From the NCBI RefSeq assembly GCF_007829875.1, contig NZ_VIWV01000001.1, positions 1,674,001-1,738,000 of the forward strand: DNA of 64,000 bases, read 5' to 3'. Below the pieces are notes generated by a model. That model ran no database searches. It saw nothing but the letters and a program-made list of their open reading frames with translations, and was not told the origin of the DNA. Of this stretch, positions 33,867 through 43,223 are shown one piece after another. Origin of the DNA: Streptomyces capillispiralis (lineage in GTDB: Bacteria; Actinomycetota; Actinomycetes; Streptomycetales; Streptomycetaceae). A program made the position numbers and the translations under genes. Numbering within the stretch: the stretch's first letter is position 1; each line of letters begins with the position of its first letter.

Positions 33867-36248
33867 ATGCGTCAGGTCACACCGCTCACCGACGGATGGA
33901 TCCTGCGACACCCCGACGGCACGGGGGACGGCCTCCCCGCCTCGGTGCCGGGGTGCGTGCACACCGACCTGCTGGCGGCCGGGCTGATCCCCGACCCCTT
34001 CCTCGGCCGCAACGAGGCCGAGGTGGCGTGGGTGGGCCGGCGGGACTGGACGTACGAGACGGAGCTGACGGCCGCGCCGGGCGCGCACGAGCGGACGGAC
34101 CTCGTCTTCGACGGGCTCGACACCGTCGCCGAGGTCCTGCTCGACGGCCGGCCGCTGGGCCGGACGCGGAACATGCACCGCTCGTACCGCTTCGACGTGA
34201 CCGGGCTGAGCGGGCGGCTCACGGTACGGTTCGCCTCCGCCTACACCGAGGCCGAGGCGGTGCGCGGCACGGTGGGCGAGCGGCCCGGCGCCTACGCCGA
34301 GCCCTACCAGTACGTGCGCAAGATGGCCTGCTCGTTCGGCTGGGACTGGGGGCCGACGCTGGTGACGGCCGGGATCTGGCGGCCGGTGCGGCTGGAGCGC
34401 TGGTCGACGGCCCGGATCTCCCGGGTGCGCCCGCTGGTCACCGTCGAGGACGGCGTGGGGCGGGTCGAGCTGGCCGTCGACGTGGAGCGCTCCCGGGCCG
34501 GGGCGCCGCTCACCGTCGAGGCGAGCGTCGGCGGCGTGCGCGCCCGCGCGCGGATCGACGGGACGCGGGGCACCGTACGGCTCGAAGTGCCGGACGTACG
34601 GCTGTGGTGGCCCCGGGGGTACGGTGAACAGCCGCTGTACGAGGTGGAGTTGACGCTGCTGCGGGGTGCGGACGCGCTGGACGTGTGGCGGCGCCGGACC
34701 GGGTTCCGGACGGTGGAGCTGGACACCTCGGCCGACGCGCACGGGACCGGCTTCACCCTGGCCGTCAACGGCGAGCGGCTGTTCGCGCGGGGCGTCAACT
34801 GGATCCCCGACGACGTCTTCCCCTCCCGGATCACCCGGGACCGCTACCGGCGGCGGCTGGAACAGGCGGCCGGCGCCGGCGTGGACCTGGTCCGCGTGTG
34901 GGGCGGCGGGATCTACGAGAGCGAGGACTTCTACGACGCCTGCGACGAGCTGGGGCTGCTGGTCTGGCAGGACTTCCCCTTCGCCTGCGCGGCCTACCCC
35001 GAGGAGCAGCCGCTGCGCGGTGAGGTGGAGGCGGAGGCCCGGGAGAACGTCGTACGGCTGATGCCGCACCCCTCGCTGGTGCTGTGGAACGGCAACAACG
35101 AGAACCTGTGGGGGTTCCGGGACTGGGAGTGGGAGCCGTCGCTGGCCGGGGACTCCTGGGGCGAAGGCTACTACCTGGGCGTCCTGCCGCGCGTGGTCGC
35201 CGAGCTGGACCCGACCCGGCCGTACACGGCGGGCAGCCCCTGGTCCGGGTCCTGGCGGCACCACCCGAACGACCCGGCGCACGGCACGCACCACTCCTGG
35301 GAGGTGTGGAACCGCGCCGACTACGCCGACTACCGGCTCGACGTGCCCCGTTTCGTGGCCGAGTTCGGCTGGCAGGCGCCACCCGCGTACGCCACACTGC
35401 GCCGCGCGCTGCCCGGGGAGAATTTCGCGCCGGACTCCCCCGGTGTGCTGCACCACCAGAAGGCCGACGACGGCAACGGCAAGCTGGAGCGCGGGCTGGC
35501 CCGCCACTTCGCCCTGCCCGAGGGCGACTTCGACCGCTGGCACTATCTGACGCAGCTCAACCAGGCGCGGGCGGTCGCCGCCGGGATCGAGCACTGGCGC
35601 TCGCACTGGCCGGTGTGCGCGGGCACCGTGGTGTGGCAGCTCAACGACTGCTGGCCGGTGACCTCGTGGGCCGCGATCGACGGGGACGGGCGGGAGAAGC
35701 CGCTCTACCACGAGCTGCGGCGGCTGTACGCGGACCGGCTGCTGACCGTGCGCGCCGACGGGGACGGCCTGCTGGTGGCGGCGGTCAACCAGGCGGCCGA
35801 GGACTGGCACGGCACGCTGCGGCTGCGCCGGATGTCCGTCGGGGGCACGGTGATCGGGGAGGCGGCGCCGGTCCTGGCCGCCCGGGGCCGGGCGGTGGCC
35901 GGGATCGGGGTCCCGGCGGAGCTGGTGCCCACCGGCCCCGGGGAGTTCCTGGTCGCCGACGCGGAGGGACTGCGGGCACTGCACTTCCCCGCGCCGGACC
36001 GCGAAGTGCCTTACCCTCGGCCCGAGTTCGAGGTCGCGCTCGTCCCGGACGGGATCACGGTGACGGCCCGCACGCTGGTCCGGGACCTGCTGCTCCAGGC
36101 CGACCGGCTGGACCCGGACGCGCGGGCGGACCGGGGGCTGGTGACGCTGCTGCCCGGGGAAGAGGTGACCATCGGGGTGCGGGGCTGGAAGACTCCCGAC
36201 CCGGACACCGCCCGTTCCGCCCTGTACTGCGTGGAGCCCACTCGATGA
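33867..36248 (+). CDS. Glycoside hydrolase family 2 beta-mannosidase
   Basis: A 793-residue cytoplasmic enzyme (no signal peptide). It has the GH2 sugar-binding domain (VPGCVHTDLLAAGLIPDPFLG is the classic beta-mannosidase N-terminus), an immunoglobulin-like domain, then the TIM barrel from about residue 290 (RGVNWIPDDVFPSRIT). The acid/base is Glu412 in WNGNNENLWG and the nucleophile Glu499 in VAEFGWQAP, the residues expected for retaining GH2 enzymes. It hydrolyses terminal beta-mannose from imported oligosaccharides. ATG with AGGGAG is preferred over the GTG two codons before. The downstream LacI gene overlaps its stop. Confidence 0.95.
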   Translation: MRQVTPLTDGWILRHPDGTGDGLPASVPGCVHTDLLAAGLIPDPFLGRNEAEVAWVGRRDWTYETELTAAPGAHERTDLVFDGLDTVAEVLLDGRPLGRTRNMHRSYRFDVTGLSGRLTVRFASAYTEAEAVRGTVGERPGAYAEPYQYVRKMACSFGWDWGPTLVTAGIWRPVRLERWSTARISRVRPLVTVEDGVGRVELAVDVERSRAGAPLTVEASVGGVRARARIDGTRGTVRLEVPDVRLWWPRGYGEQPLYEVELTLLRGADALDVWRRRTGFRTVELDTSADAHGTGFTLAVNGERLFARGVNWIPDDVFPSRITRDRYRRRLEQAAGAGVDLVRVWGGGIYESEDFYDACDELGLLVWQDFPFACAAYPEEQPLRGEVEAEARENVVRLMPHPSLVLWNGNNENLWGFRDWEWEPSLAGDSWGEGYYLGVLPRVVAELDPTRPYTAGSPWSGSWRHHPNDPAHGTHHSWEVWNRADYADYRLDVPRFVAEFGWQAPPAYATLRRALPGENFAPDSPGVLHHQKADDGNGKLERGLARHFALPEGDFDRWHYLTQLNQARAVAAGIEHWRSHWPVCAGTVVWQLNDCWPVTSWAAIDGDGREKPLYHELRRLYADRLLTVRADGDGLLVAAVNQAAEDWHGTLRLRRMSVGGTVIGEAAPVLAARGRAVAGIGVPAELVPTGPGEFLVADAEGLRALHFPAPDREVPYPRPEFEVALVPDGITVTARTLVRDLLLQADRLDPDARADRGLVTLLPGEEVTIGVRGWKTPDPDTARSALYCVEPTR

Positions 36249-37279
36249 CGGCAACGCCGACCCCCCGCGTCACCATCAAGGACGTCGCCGCGCGCGCCGG
36301 CGTGTCCAAGGGGGCCGTGTCCCTCGCCTTCAACCGCAAGCCCGGACTGTCGGAGGCGACCCGGGACCGGATCTTCCGGGCGGCGCGGGAGCTGGGCTGG
36401 GCCCCGAGCTCGACCGCGCGGACCCTGGCCGGGTCGCGGGTGGACGTGGTGGGGCTGGCCGTGTGCCGGCCCGCCCGGCTGCTCGGCCTGGAGCCCTTCT
36501 ACATGGAGTTCATCTCCGGGGTGGAGAGCGTCCTGGTCGAGCGGTCCTGCTCGCTGCTGCTGCGGCTGGTGCGCAGCCCGGAGGAGGAGGTCGGGCTGAT
36601 GGAGTCGTGGTGGCGGGGGCGGCAGATCGGCGGGTCGATCCTGGTGGACTTCCGCGCCGACGACCCGCGTCCGGCGGTGGCCGGGCGGCTCGGGCTGCCG
36701 GTGGTGGCCGTCGGGCACCCGGCGCTGACGGGCGGGCTGACGTCCGTGTGGACGGACGACGCCACGGCCGTGACGGAGGCGGTGCGCTATCTGGCGGCGC
36801 TGGGGCACCGGCGGATCGCCCGGGTGGGCGGCGCGGCGGCGCTCGGGCACACCTCGATCCGTACGACCGCGTTCGACGCGGCGGTGCGGGCGCTGGAGCG
36901 GCCCGCGCGGGCGTGGCAGGTGGCGACGGACTTCTCCGGGGACGCGGGCGCGCGGGCCACGCGCTCGCTGCTGACGGCCGCGCCGGGCGAGCGGCCGACG
37001 GCGATCGTGTACGACAACGACATCATGGCGGTGGCGGGGCTGTCGGTGGCGGCGGAGATGGGGCTGCGGGTGCCGGACGACGTGTCGCTGCTGGCGTGGG
37101 ACGACTCGCAGCTGTGCCGGCTGACGCATCCGACGCTGTCGGCGATGAGCCACGATGTGCACGGGTTCGGGGCGGAGGTGGCGCGGACGCTGTTCGGGGT
37201 GATCACCGGCGAGGGGCCGGGGTCGCACCCCGTACCGACCCCGGTCCTGACCCCGCGGGGGTCCACGGCTCCGCCGTGA
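36245..37279 (+). CDS. LacI-family transcriptional regulator
   Basis: A 344-residue repressor with an N-terminal HTH (VTIKDVAARAGVSKGAVSLAFN) and hinge (TARTLAGSRVDVVGLAV). A periplasmic-binding-like effector domain follows, including AVRYLAALGHRRIARVGG, TAIVYDNDIMAVAGL and DDVSLLAWDDSQL. Its ATG overlaps the beta-mannosidase stop (ATGA). It most likely represses both its own operon and the divergent ABC operon through the CCGG-centred boxes, being released by a mannoside. Confidence 0.92.
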   Translation: MTATPTPRVTIKDVAARAGVSKGAVSLAFNRKPGLSEATRDRIFRAARELGWAPSSTARTLAGSRVDVVGLAVCRPARLLGLEPFYMEFISGVESVLVERSCSLLLRLVRSPEEEVGLMESWWRGRQIGGSILVDFRADDPRPAVAGRLGLPVVAVGHPALTGGLTSVWTDDATAVTEAVRYLAALGHRRIARVGGAAALGHTSIRTTAFDAAVRALERPARAWQVATDFSGDAGARATRSLLTAAPGERPTAIVYDNDIMAVAGLSVAAEMGLRVPDDVSLLAWDDSQLCRLTHPTLSAMSHDVHGFGAEVARTLFGVITGEGPGSHPVPTPVLTPRGSTAPP

Positions 37280-37290
37280 TCTCCCCTTCC

Positions 37291-37329
37291 GCCCCTCCGG
37301 ACCCCGCTCCGCTCGAACGCCGGAGGGGC
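37291..37329 (+). terminator. Terminator of the beta-mannosidase operon
   Basis: GCCCCTCCGG and CCGGAGGGGC are perfect 10-bp arms with a 19-nt loop, 11 nt after the LacI stop. Confidence 0.6.
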
Positions 37330-37468
37330 CGAGGCACCGAGCCGGCCCCGCACGGCCGGACGTGTGATGTTCGCCGCTAAGGGCGACGGGACTGGGCAGT
37401 GACGTTACCCGCAAGTAGCATGACCCGTAAGCAAGCGCTCAGCATCCCGCACCTGGAGGAGAGCCATC

Positions 37469-38686
37469 GTGCCTCGTACCGTCAGGGACGTCGTCTTCGT
37501 CGACGGCGTCCGTACCCCGTTCGGCAAGGCGGGCCCGAAGGGCATCTACCACGAGACCCGCGCCGACGACCTCGTCGTGAAGGCGATCCGGGAGCTGCTG
37601 CGCCGCAACCCCGGGCTCGACCCGAAGAAGATCGACGAGGTCGCCGTCGCCGCGACCACGCAGATCGGCGACCAGGGCCTGACCATCGGCCGCACGGCCG
37701 GCATCCTCGCGGGCCTGCCCACCTCGGTCCCGGGCTACTCCATCGACCGCATGTGCGCCGGCGCGCTGACCGCCGTCACCACGGTCGCCGGCTCCGTCGC
37801 CTTCGGCGCGTACGACGTCGCCATCGCGGGCGGTGTCGAGCACATGGGCCGCCACCCGATGGGCGAGGGCGTCGACCCCAACCCGCGGTTCGTGAGCGAG
37901 AAGCTGGTCGACGAGTCCGCCCTGTTCATGGGCATGACGGCGGAGAACCTGCACGACCGCTACCCGCGGATCACCAAGCTGCGCGCGGACGAGTACGCGG
38001 TGCGCTCGCAGGAGAAGGCCGCCAAGGCGTACGCCAACGGCAGGATCCAGGCCGACCTGGTGCCGATCTCCGTACGGCGGACCAACCCCGAGAGCGGTGA
38101 GACCGGCTGGGGCCTGGTCACCGCCGACGAGCCGATGCGTCCCGGCACCACGCTGGAGAACCTGGCCGGTCTGAAGACGCCGTTCCGTGTGCACGGCCGG
38201 GTCACCGCGGGCAACGCGGCCGGTCTGAACGACGGCGCCACCGCCTCCCTCATCGCCTCCGAGGACTTCGCCCGCGAGAACGGCCTGCCGGTCAAGATGC
38301 GGCTGGTCTCCTACTCGTTCGCCGGTGTGGAGCCCGAGGTCATGGGCTACGGCCCCATCCCGGCGACGGAGAAGGCGCTCGCCCAGGCCGGCCTGTCCAT
38401 CTCCGACATCGGCCTGTTCGAGATCAACGAGGCCTTCGCCGTCCAGGTCCTGGCCTTCCTGGACCACTACGGCATCGCCGACGACGACGAGCGCGTCAAC
38501 CAGTACGGCGGCGCCATCGCCTTCGGCCACCCGCTGGCCTCCTCCGGCGTCCGCCTGATGACGCAGCTGGCCCGCCAGTTCGAGGAACAGCCGCACGTCC
38601 GCTACGGCCTGACCACCATGTGCGTCGGCTTCGGCATGGGCGCGACGGTCATCTGGGAGAACCCGCACTTCGAGGGGGACAAGTGA
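37469..38686 (+). CDS. fadA: Acetyl-CoA acyltransferase (3-ketoacyl-CoA thiolase, FadA type)
   Basis: A 405-residue thiolase. The acyl-accepting Cys lies in IDRMCAGALTAV, with EINEAFAVQVLAF, AIAFGHPLASSGVR (catalytic His) and the C-terminal CVGFGMGATVIWE (second Cys). It cleaves 3-ketoacyl-CoA with CoA to acetyl-CoA in beta-oxidation. GTG start behind GGAGGAGAG; the stop overlaps the fadB start (GTGA). Together they are the two subunits of the fatty-acid oxidation complex. Confidence 0.94.
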   Translation: MPRTVRDVVFVDGVRTPFGKAGPKGIYHETRADDLVVKAIRELLRRNPGLDPKKIDEVAVAATTQIGDQGLTIGRTAGILAGLPTSVPGYSIDRMCAGALTAVTTVAGSVAFGAYDVAIAGGVEHMGRHPMGEGVDPNPRFVSEKLVDESALFMGMTAENLHDRYPRITKLRADEYAVRSQEKAAKAYANGRIQADLVPISVRRTNPESGETGWGLVTADEPMRPGTTLENLAGLKTPFRVHGRVTAGNAAGLNDGATASLIASEDFARENGLPVKMRLVSYSFAGVEPEVMGYGPIPATEKALAQAGLSISDIGLFEINEAFAVQVLAFLDHYGIADDDERVNQYGGAIAFGHPLASSGVRLMTQLARQFEEQPHVRYGLTTMCVGFGMGATVIWENPHFEGDK

Positions 38687-40812
38687 GCACCACCGCTGAG
38701 CTGTTGAAGGGCGCGGCCGAGCTGTTCCCGGGCGAGGTCGTCACGCAGGCGCACGTACGCCACTTCGACCTTCCCCTGGGCGGCGGCCGGTTCGCCCTGA
38801 TCACCCTGGACAACGGTCACGACCACACCAAGCCGACCACCCTCGGCCCCCAGTCGCTGGCCAACATCGACGCGGCGATCGACCAGGTCGAGAAGGAGGC
38901 CGCGGACGGCGACATCGTCGGCGTCGGCGTCACCGGCAAGCCGTTCATCTTCGCCGTCGGCGCCGACCTCAAGGGCGTCGAGCTGCTGAAGCGGCACGAG
39001 GACGCGCTCGCCATCGGCAAGGGCGGTCACGACGTCTTCAAGCGGCTGGCGCAGCTCGCCGTGCCGACCTTCGCGTACTACAACGGCGCCGCGATGGGCG
39101 GCGGCGTCGAGATCGGCCTGCACTGCACCTACCGCACGGTGTCCGCGGCCCTCCCGGCGTTCTCCCTGCCCGAGGTCTTCCTCGGTCTGGTCCCCGGCTG
39201 GGGCGGCTGCACCCTGCTGCCGAACCTGATCGGCGCCGAGAAGGCCGTCTCGGTCATCATCGAGAACAGCCTCAACCAGAACAGGCAGCTCAAGGGCGCG
39301 CAGGTCCACGAACTCGGCATCGCCGACGCGATCTTCGAGGGCGCGGACTTCCTGGAGCAGTCGCTGATCTGGACGGCGGCCGTCCTCAAGGGCGAGATCG
39401 TCGTCGAGCGCCCGGTGATCGACCGCGGCGAGGCCTGGGACCAGGCCGTCGCCAAGGGCCGCTTCGTCGCCGACTCCAAGGTGCACGGCGCCGCCCCGGC
39501 CGCCTACCGCGCCCTGGACATCATCGCCGCCGCGAAGAACGGCGACCTCCAGCAGGGCTTCGACGCCGAGGACACCGCGCTCGCCGACCTCATCATGGGC
39601 GGCGAACTGCGCGCCGGCATCTACGCGTTCAACCTGGTGCAGAAGCGCGGCAAGCGTCCGGCGGGCGCCCCGGACAAGAGCCTGGCCCGCCCGGTCACCA
39701 AGGTCGGTGTGGTCGGCGCCGGTCTGATGGCCTCGCAGCTCGCGCTGCTGTTCCTGCGCCGCCTGGAGGTGCCGGTCGTGCTGACCGACATCGACCAGGA
39801 GCGCATCGACAAGGGTGTGGGCTACGTCCACGCCGAGATCGACAAGCTGCTCGGCAAGGGCCGTATCAACCAGGACAAGGCCAACCGCCTCAAGGCGCTG
39901 GTCACCGGTGTCCTGGACAAGGCCGAGGGCTTCTCCGACGCCGACTTCGTCATCGAAGCGGTCTTCGAGGAGATGGGCGTCAAGCAGCAGGTGTTCGCGG
40001 AGGTCGAGGCGGTCGCCCCGGCGCACGCGGTCCTCGCCACCAACACCTCCTCCCTCTCCGTGTCGGAGATGGCGTCGAAGCTGAAGCACCCCGAGCGGGT
40101 CGTCGGCTTCCACTTCTTCAACCCGGTCGCGGTCCTGCCGCTGCTGGAGATCGTCCGCGGCGAGCGGACCGACGACGCCTCGCTGGCCACGGCGTTCGGT
40201 GTCGCCAAGAAGCTGAAGAAGACCGCGGTGCTGGTCAAGGACGCCCCGGCGTTCGTCGTGAACCGCATCCTGACCCGCTTCATGGGCGAGATCCAGAACG
40301 TCATCGACGAGGGCACCCCGGTCGAGGTCGCCGAGAAGGCGGTCGAGCCGCTCGGCCTGCCGATGTCCCCGCTGGTGCTGCTGGAGCTGGTCGGCCCGGC
40401 GATCGGCCTGCACGTCTCGGAGACCCTGAACCGGGCCTTCCCCGAGCGCTTCACCGTCTCCCCGAACCTCAAGGCGGTCGTCGAGGCGGGCAAGCGCGGC
40501 TTCTACGTCCACGACTCCGGCAGGCCGGAGCTGGACCCGGAGGTCGCCGCGCTGCTCCGGCAGGGCGACACCGTCCTCACCGAGGAGCAGGTGCGGGCCC
40601 GGGTGCTGGACGCGGTGGCCCAGGAGATCGGGCTGATGCTCGACGAGGGCGTCGTCGCCGAGGCCCAGGACATCGACCTGTGCCTGATCACCGGCGCCGG
40701 CTGGCCGTTCCACCTGGGCGGCATCACGCCGTACCTGGACCGTGAGGGCGTCTCCGAGCGGGTCAACGGCAAGCGGTTCCTGGAGCCCGGGGTGGCTTCG
40801 GTTCCGGCGTGA
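38683..40812 (+). CDS. fadB: Fatty-acid oxidation complex alpha subunit (enoyl-CoA hydratase / 3-hydroxyacyl-CoA dehydrogenase)
   Basis: A 709-residue bifunctional enzyme. The N-terminal crotonase domain shows FAVGADLKG and NGAAMGGGVEIGLHCTYR (oxyanion hole) and PEVFLGLVPGWGG. The dehydrogenase Rossmann fold begins VGVVGAGLMASQLALL near residue 345, followed by HADH motifs GFHFFNPVAVLPLLEIV and DAPAFVVNRIL. It hydrates enoyl-CoA and oxidises the product with NAD. The GTG (MSTTAELLKG) has GAGGGGGA upstream and overlaps the thiolase stop. Confidence 0.94.
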   Translation: MSTTAELLKGAAELFPGEVVTQAHVRHFDLPLGGGRFALITLDNGHDHTKPTTLGPQSLANIDAAIDQVEKEAADGDIVGVGVTGKPFIFAVGADLKGVELLKRHEDALAIGKGGHDVFKRLAQLAVPTFAYYNGAAMGGGVEIGLHCTYRTVSAALPAFSLPEVFLGLVPGWGGCTLLPNLIGAEKAVSVIIENSLNQNRQLKGAQVHELGIADAIFEGADFLEQSLIWTAAVLKGEIVVERPVIDRGEAWDQAVAKGRFVADSKVHGAAPAAYRALDIIAAAKNGDLQQGFDAEDTALADLIMGGELRAGIYAFNLVQKRGKRPAGAPDKSLARPVTKVGVVGAGLMASQLALLFLRRLEVPVVLTDIDQERIDKGVGYVHAEIDKLLGKGRINQDKANRLKALVTGVLDKAEGFSDADFVIEAVFEEMGVKQQVFAEVEAVAPAHAVLATNTSSLSVSEMASKLKHPERVVGFHFFNPVAVLPLLEIVRGERTDDASLATAFGVAKKLKKTAVLVKDAPAFVVNRILTRFMGEIQNVIDEGTPVEVAEKAVEPLGLPMSPLVLLELVGPAIGLHVSETLNRAFPERFTVSPNLKAVVEAGKRGFYVHDSGRPELDPEVAALLRQGDTVLTEEQVRARVLDAVAQEIGLMLDEGVVAEAQDIDLCLITGAGWPFHLGGITPYLDREGVSERVNGKRFLEPGVASVPA

Positions 40813-40829
40813 CGGCCGTACGCGACTGA

Positions 40830-40860
40830 GGAGGGCCTCCGCCTGCGGCGGGGGCCCTCC
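40830..40860 (+). terminator. Terminator of fadA-fadB
   Basis: A 14-bp stem with one mismatch around a 3-nt loop (GGAGGGCCTCCGCC / GGCGGGGGCCCTCC), 17 nt after the fadB stop. Confidence 0.7.
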
Positions 40861-40912
40861 GCGTCGTCCGGTACGGCTCCAGGGCGCCCCGGGGGCGTGG
40901 GACCCTGGCCGT

Positions 40913-41356
40913 ATGAACGACAGTGCCGCCCTGCTCGTGATCGTCGACGCCGCGAACGTCGTCGGGTCGGTGCCCGACGGATGGTGGCGGGACCGGCGGG
41001 GCGCCGCGGAACGGCTGCGCGACCACCTGGCCGCGCGGGGCCTGCCCGGCCGCTCCGGCCCGGTGGAGATCGTCCTGGTGGTCGAGGGCGCGGCCCGCGG
41101 GGTGGACTCCGTGCTGGGTGTCGAGGTGGCCGCGGCGCCGGGCAGCGGCGACGACCACATGGTCGCCCTGGTGGCGGAGGCGGGCGACCGCCCCGTCCTG
41201 GTCGTCACGGCCGACCGCGAACTGCGCCGCAGGGTGACCTCGCTGGGAGCGGAGGTCACCGGCCCGCGCACGGTGCGCCACGCCGGGCCGGCGGGCGGGG
41301 CTTCCCCGTCCCCGGCGTCCGACGGGCCGGGAAGCCGACGGCGAGGCGACGGGTAG
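40913..41356 (+). CDS. Small NYN/PIN-like nuclease-domain protein
   Basis: A 147-residue protein. The strand LLVIVDAANVVGSVPDGWW starts with the metal-binding Asp and Asn of NYN/YacP-type PIN domains. Further acids lie in GSGDDHMVALVAEAG and VVTADRELRRRV, and these together would make the nuclease site. The C-terminal 25 residues are disordered (Pro/Ser/Gly). It is probably an RNase, but substrate and role are unknown. The ATG follows the fadB terminator closely with no ribosome site and may be leaderless. Confidence 0.75.
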   Translation: MNDSAALLVIVDAANVVGSVPDGWWRDRRGAAERLRDHLAARGLPGRSGPVEIVLVVEGAARGVDSVLGVEVAAAPGSGDDHMVALVAEAGDRPVLVVTADRELRRRVTSLGAEVTGPRTVRHAGPAGGASPSPASDGPGSRRRGDG

Positions 41357-41573
41357 GGCCGTCGCCGGCCCGGCGTGCCGCCGGCGGAGGCGGTCGGCCG
41401 GACGCGGGCGGGGAGGGGCCGGGTCGCGTCAGCCGTGACGTGTCCGACGGCTGCCGGGCATCCGCGGGCCGCGCCGTGGGCCCGGCGCGGGGCGTCGGGC
41501 GGTCGGGCGTGGCCGAGGGGAGGCCCCGTGGATCCGGCGGGGCGGGCCACGGGGCCGGGAGGATGTCGGCGCG

Positions 41574-43076
41574 TCAGCGGGAGGGTGGGACGGGAGCCTT
41601 GTCCCGGTCCGGGGACAGGCGGCTGTGGGTGCGGCTGTAGAGGAAGTACACGACGATGCCGATCGCCATCCAGACGCCGAACCGGACCCAGGTTTCGGCG
41701 GGCAGGTTCAGCATCAGCCACAGCGAGGCGGCCACCGACACGATCGGCAGCACCGGCACCCAGGGGGTGCGGAACGACCGGTGCAGGTCGGGCCGGGTCC
41801 GGCGGAGGATGATCACGCTGATCGCGACGATGACGAAGGCGAACAGCGTGCCGATGTTCACCAGCTCCGCGAGTTCCGTCAGCGGGGTGAAGCCGGCGAC
41901 GATCGCGATGAGGACGCCGAGCAGCACGGTCGGCCGGTGCGGGGTGCGGAAGCGGGGGTGGACGCGGGAGAAGAAGCGGGGCAGCAGCCCGTCCCGGCTC
42001 ATCGCGAAGAAGACGCGGGTCTGGCCGAGCAGCAGGATCATGCACACGGTGGTGAGGCCGACGGCCGCGCCGAAGCTGATGAAGCCCGCGAACCAGGGGT
42101 GCCCGGTGGCCTTGAACGCGTCCGCGAGCGGCGCGTCCACACTCAGCTCGCTGTAGTGCTGCATTCCGGTGACGACGATCGACACGGCGACGTACAGCGC
42201 GGTGCAGATGAACAGCGAACCGAGGATGCCGCGGGGCATGTCGCGCTGCGGGTTCTTGGTCTCCTCGGCGGCCGTGGCGACGATGTCGAAGCCGATGAAG
42301 GCGAAGAAGACGACCGAGGCGGCGGTGAAGATGCCCATGACGCCGAAGTTGGCCGGCGCCCAGCCGAAGATCAGCTGGATCAGCGGCGAGTCGAGGCTCT
42401 GCCCCGCCTCCACCGGCTTGGCCTCGGGCACGAACGGGTCGTAGTTGCTGCCCTTGATGAAGAACGCGCCCGCGATGATCACCACGAGGACGACGGTCAC
42501 CTTGATCGCGACGACGACCGAGGTGACCCGCGCGGAGAGCTTCATGCCGAGGACGAGGATGCCGGTGAGGACCAGCACCAGCGCGGCGGAGAGGATGTCG
42601 AAGCCGAACCCCTCGGCGCCGTCCCGGGTGCCGAGCGCGGCGGGCAGCTCCCAGCCCGCGTTGTTCAGCAGCGAGTGGATGTAGCCGGACCAGCCGACCG
42701 CCACCACCGCCGTCCCGAGCGCGAACTCCAGCACCAGGTCCCAGCCGATGATCCAGGCGGGCAGCTCCCCCAGGGAGGCGTACGAGAAGGTGTACGCGGA
42801 GCCCGCCACGGGGACGGTGGAGGCGAACTCGGCGTAACAGAGCGCGGCGAGCGCGCACACGACACCGGCCACCACGAAGGCCAGGGCCACCGCGGGGCCG
42901 GCGTTGTTCTTGGCGACCGTACCGGTGAGGACGAAGATGCCGGTGCCGATGATGACACCGACGCCGAAGACGGTCAGGTCCAGCGCCGACAGGGATTTCT
43001 TGAGGGCGTGCTCGGGCTCCTCGGTGTCACGGATCGACTGCTCGACCTTCTTCGTCCGGAAGAGGGGGCTTGTCAC
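41574..43076 (-). CDS. APC-family cationic amino acid permease
   Basis: A 500-residue transporter with about 12-13 helices. The first has the APC signature FGVGVIIGTGIFVLTG, with CYAEFASTVPVAGSAYTF in TM3 and FFAFIGFDIVATAAEETKNPQRDMP characteristic of CAT-type members. It probably imports cationic or neutral amino acids by proton symport. The start is GTG with GGGAGG 5 nt upstream; the longer open frame to 43154 lacks homology. The 217-bp gap on its 3' side is GC-rich and contains no gene I can support. Confidence 0.92.
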   Translation of the reverse strand: MTSPLFRTKKVEQSIRDTEEPEHALKKSLSALDLTVFGVGVIIGTGIFVLTGTVAKNNAGPAVALAFVVAGVVCALAALCYAEFASTVPVAGSAYTFSYASLGELPAWIIGWDLVLEFALGTAVVAVGWSGYIHSLLNNAGWELPAALGTRDGAEGFGFDILSAALVLVLTGILVLGMKLSARVTSVVVAIKVTVVLVVIIAGAFFIKGSNYDPFVPEAKPVEAGQSLDSPLIQLIFGWAPANFGVMGIFTAASVVFFAFIGFDIVATAAEETKNPQRDMPRGILGSLFICTALYVAVSIVVTGMQHYSELSVDAPLADAFKATGHPWFAGFISFGAAVGLTTVCMILLLGQTRVFFAMSRDGLLPRFFSRVHPRFRTPHRPTVLLGVLIAIVAGFTPLTELAELVNIGTLFAFVIVAISVIILRRTRPDLHRSFRTPWVPVLPIVSVAASLWLMLNLPAETWVRFGVWMAIGIVVYFLYSRTHSRLSPDRDKAPVPPSR

Positions 43077-43160
43077 GGGTACCTCCCACGCTTGTCGTCC
43101 TCGACATGATCGAGAGGGGGCGTAGGTCGTATGCCCCGGCGCGGCCCTTTTCACGCGAAT

Positions 43161-43200
43161 GGGCCGCGCGCGCCACTCTTCACAGTGGCACGCGCGGCCC
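43161..43200. terminator. Terminator downstream of dxs
   Basis: A 17-bp stem with one mismatch and a 6-nt loop (CTTCAC), outer edge GGGCCGCGCG, lies 23 nt beyond the leftward dxs stop. It separates dxs from the permease gene, whose promoter must be between. Confidence 0.75.
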
Positions 43201-43223
43201 CTCCGGGCGACGTGGGCGCCCGG

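Noticed and set aside
38602..42858. 1418-codon minus-strand frame across fadAB and the permease
   Set aside because: Crosses three well-defined genes and terminators; composition is that of a GC-driven shadow.
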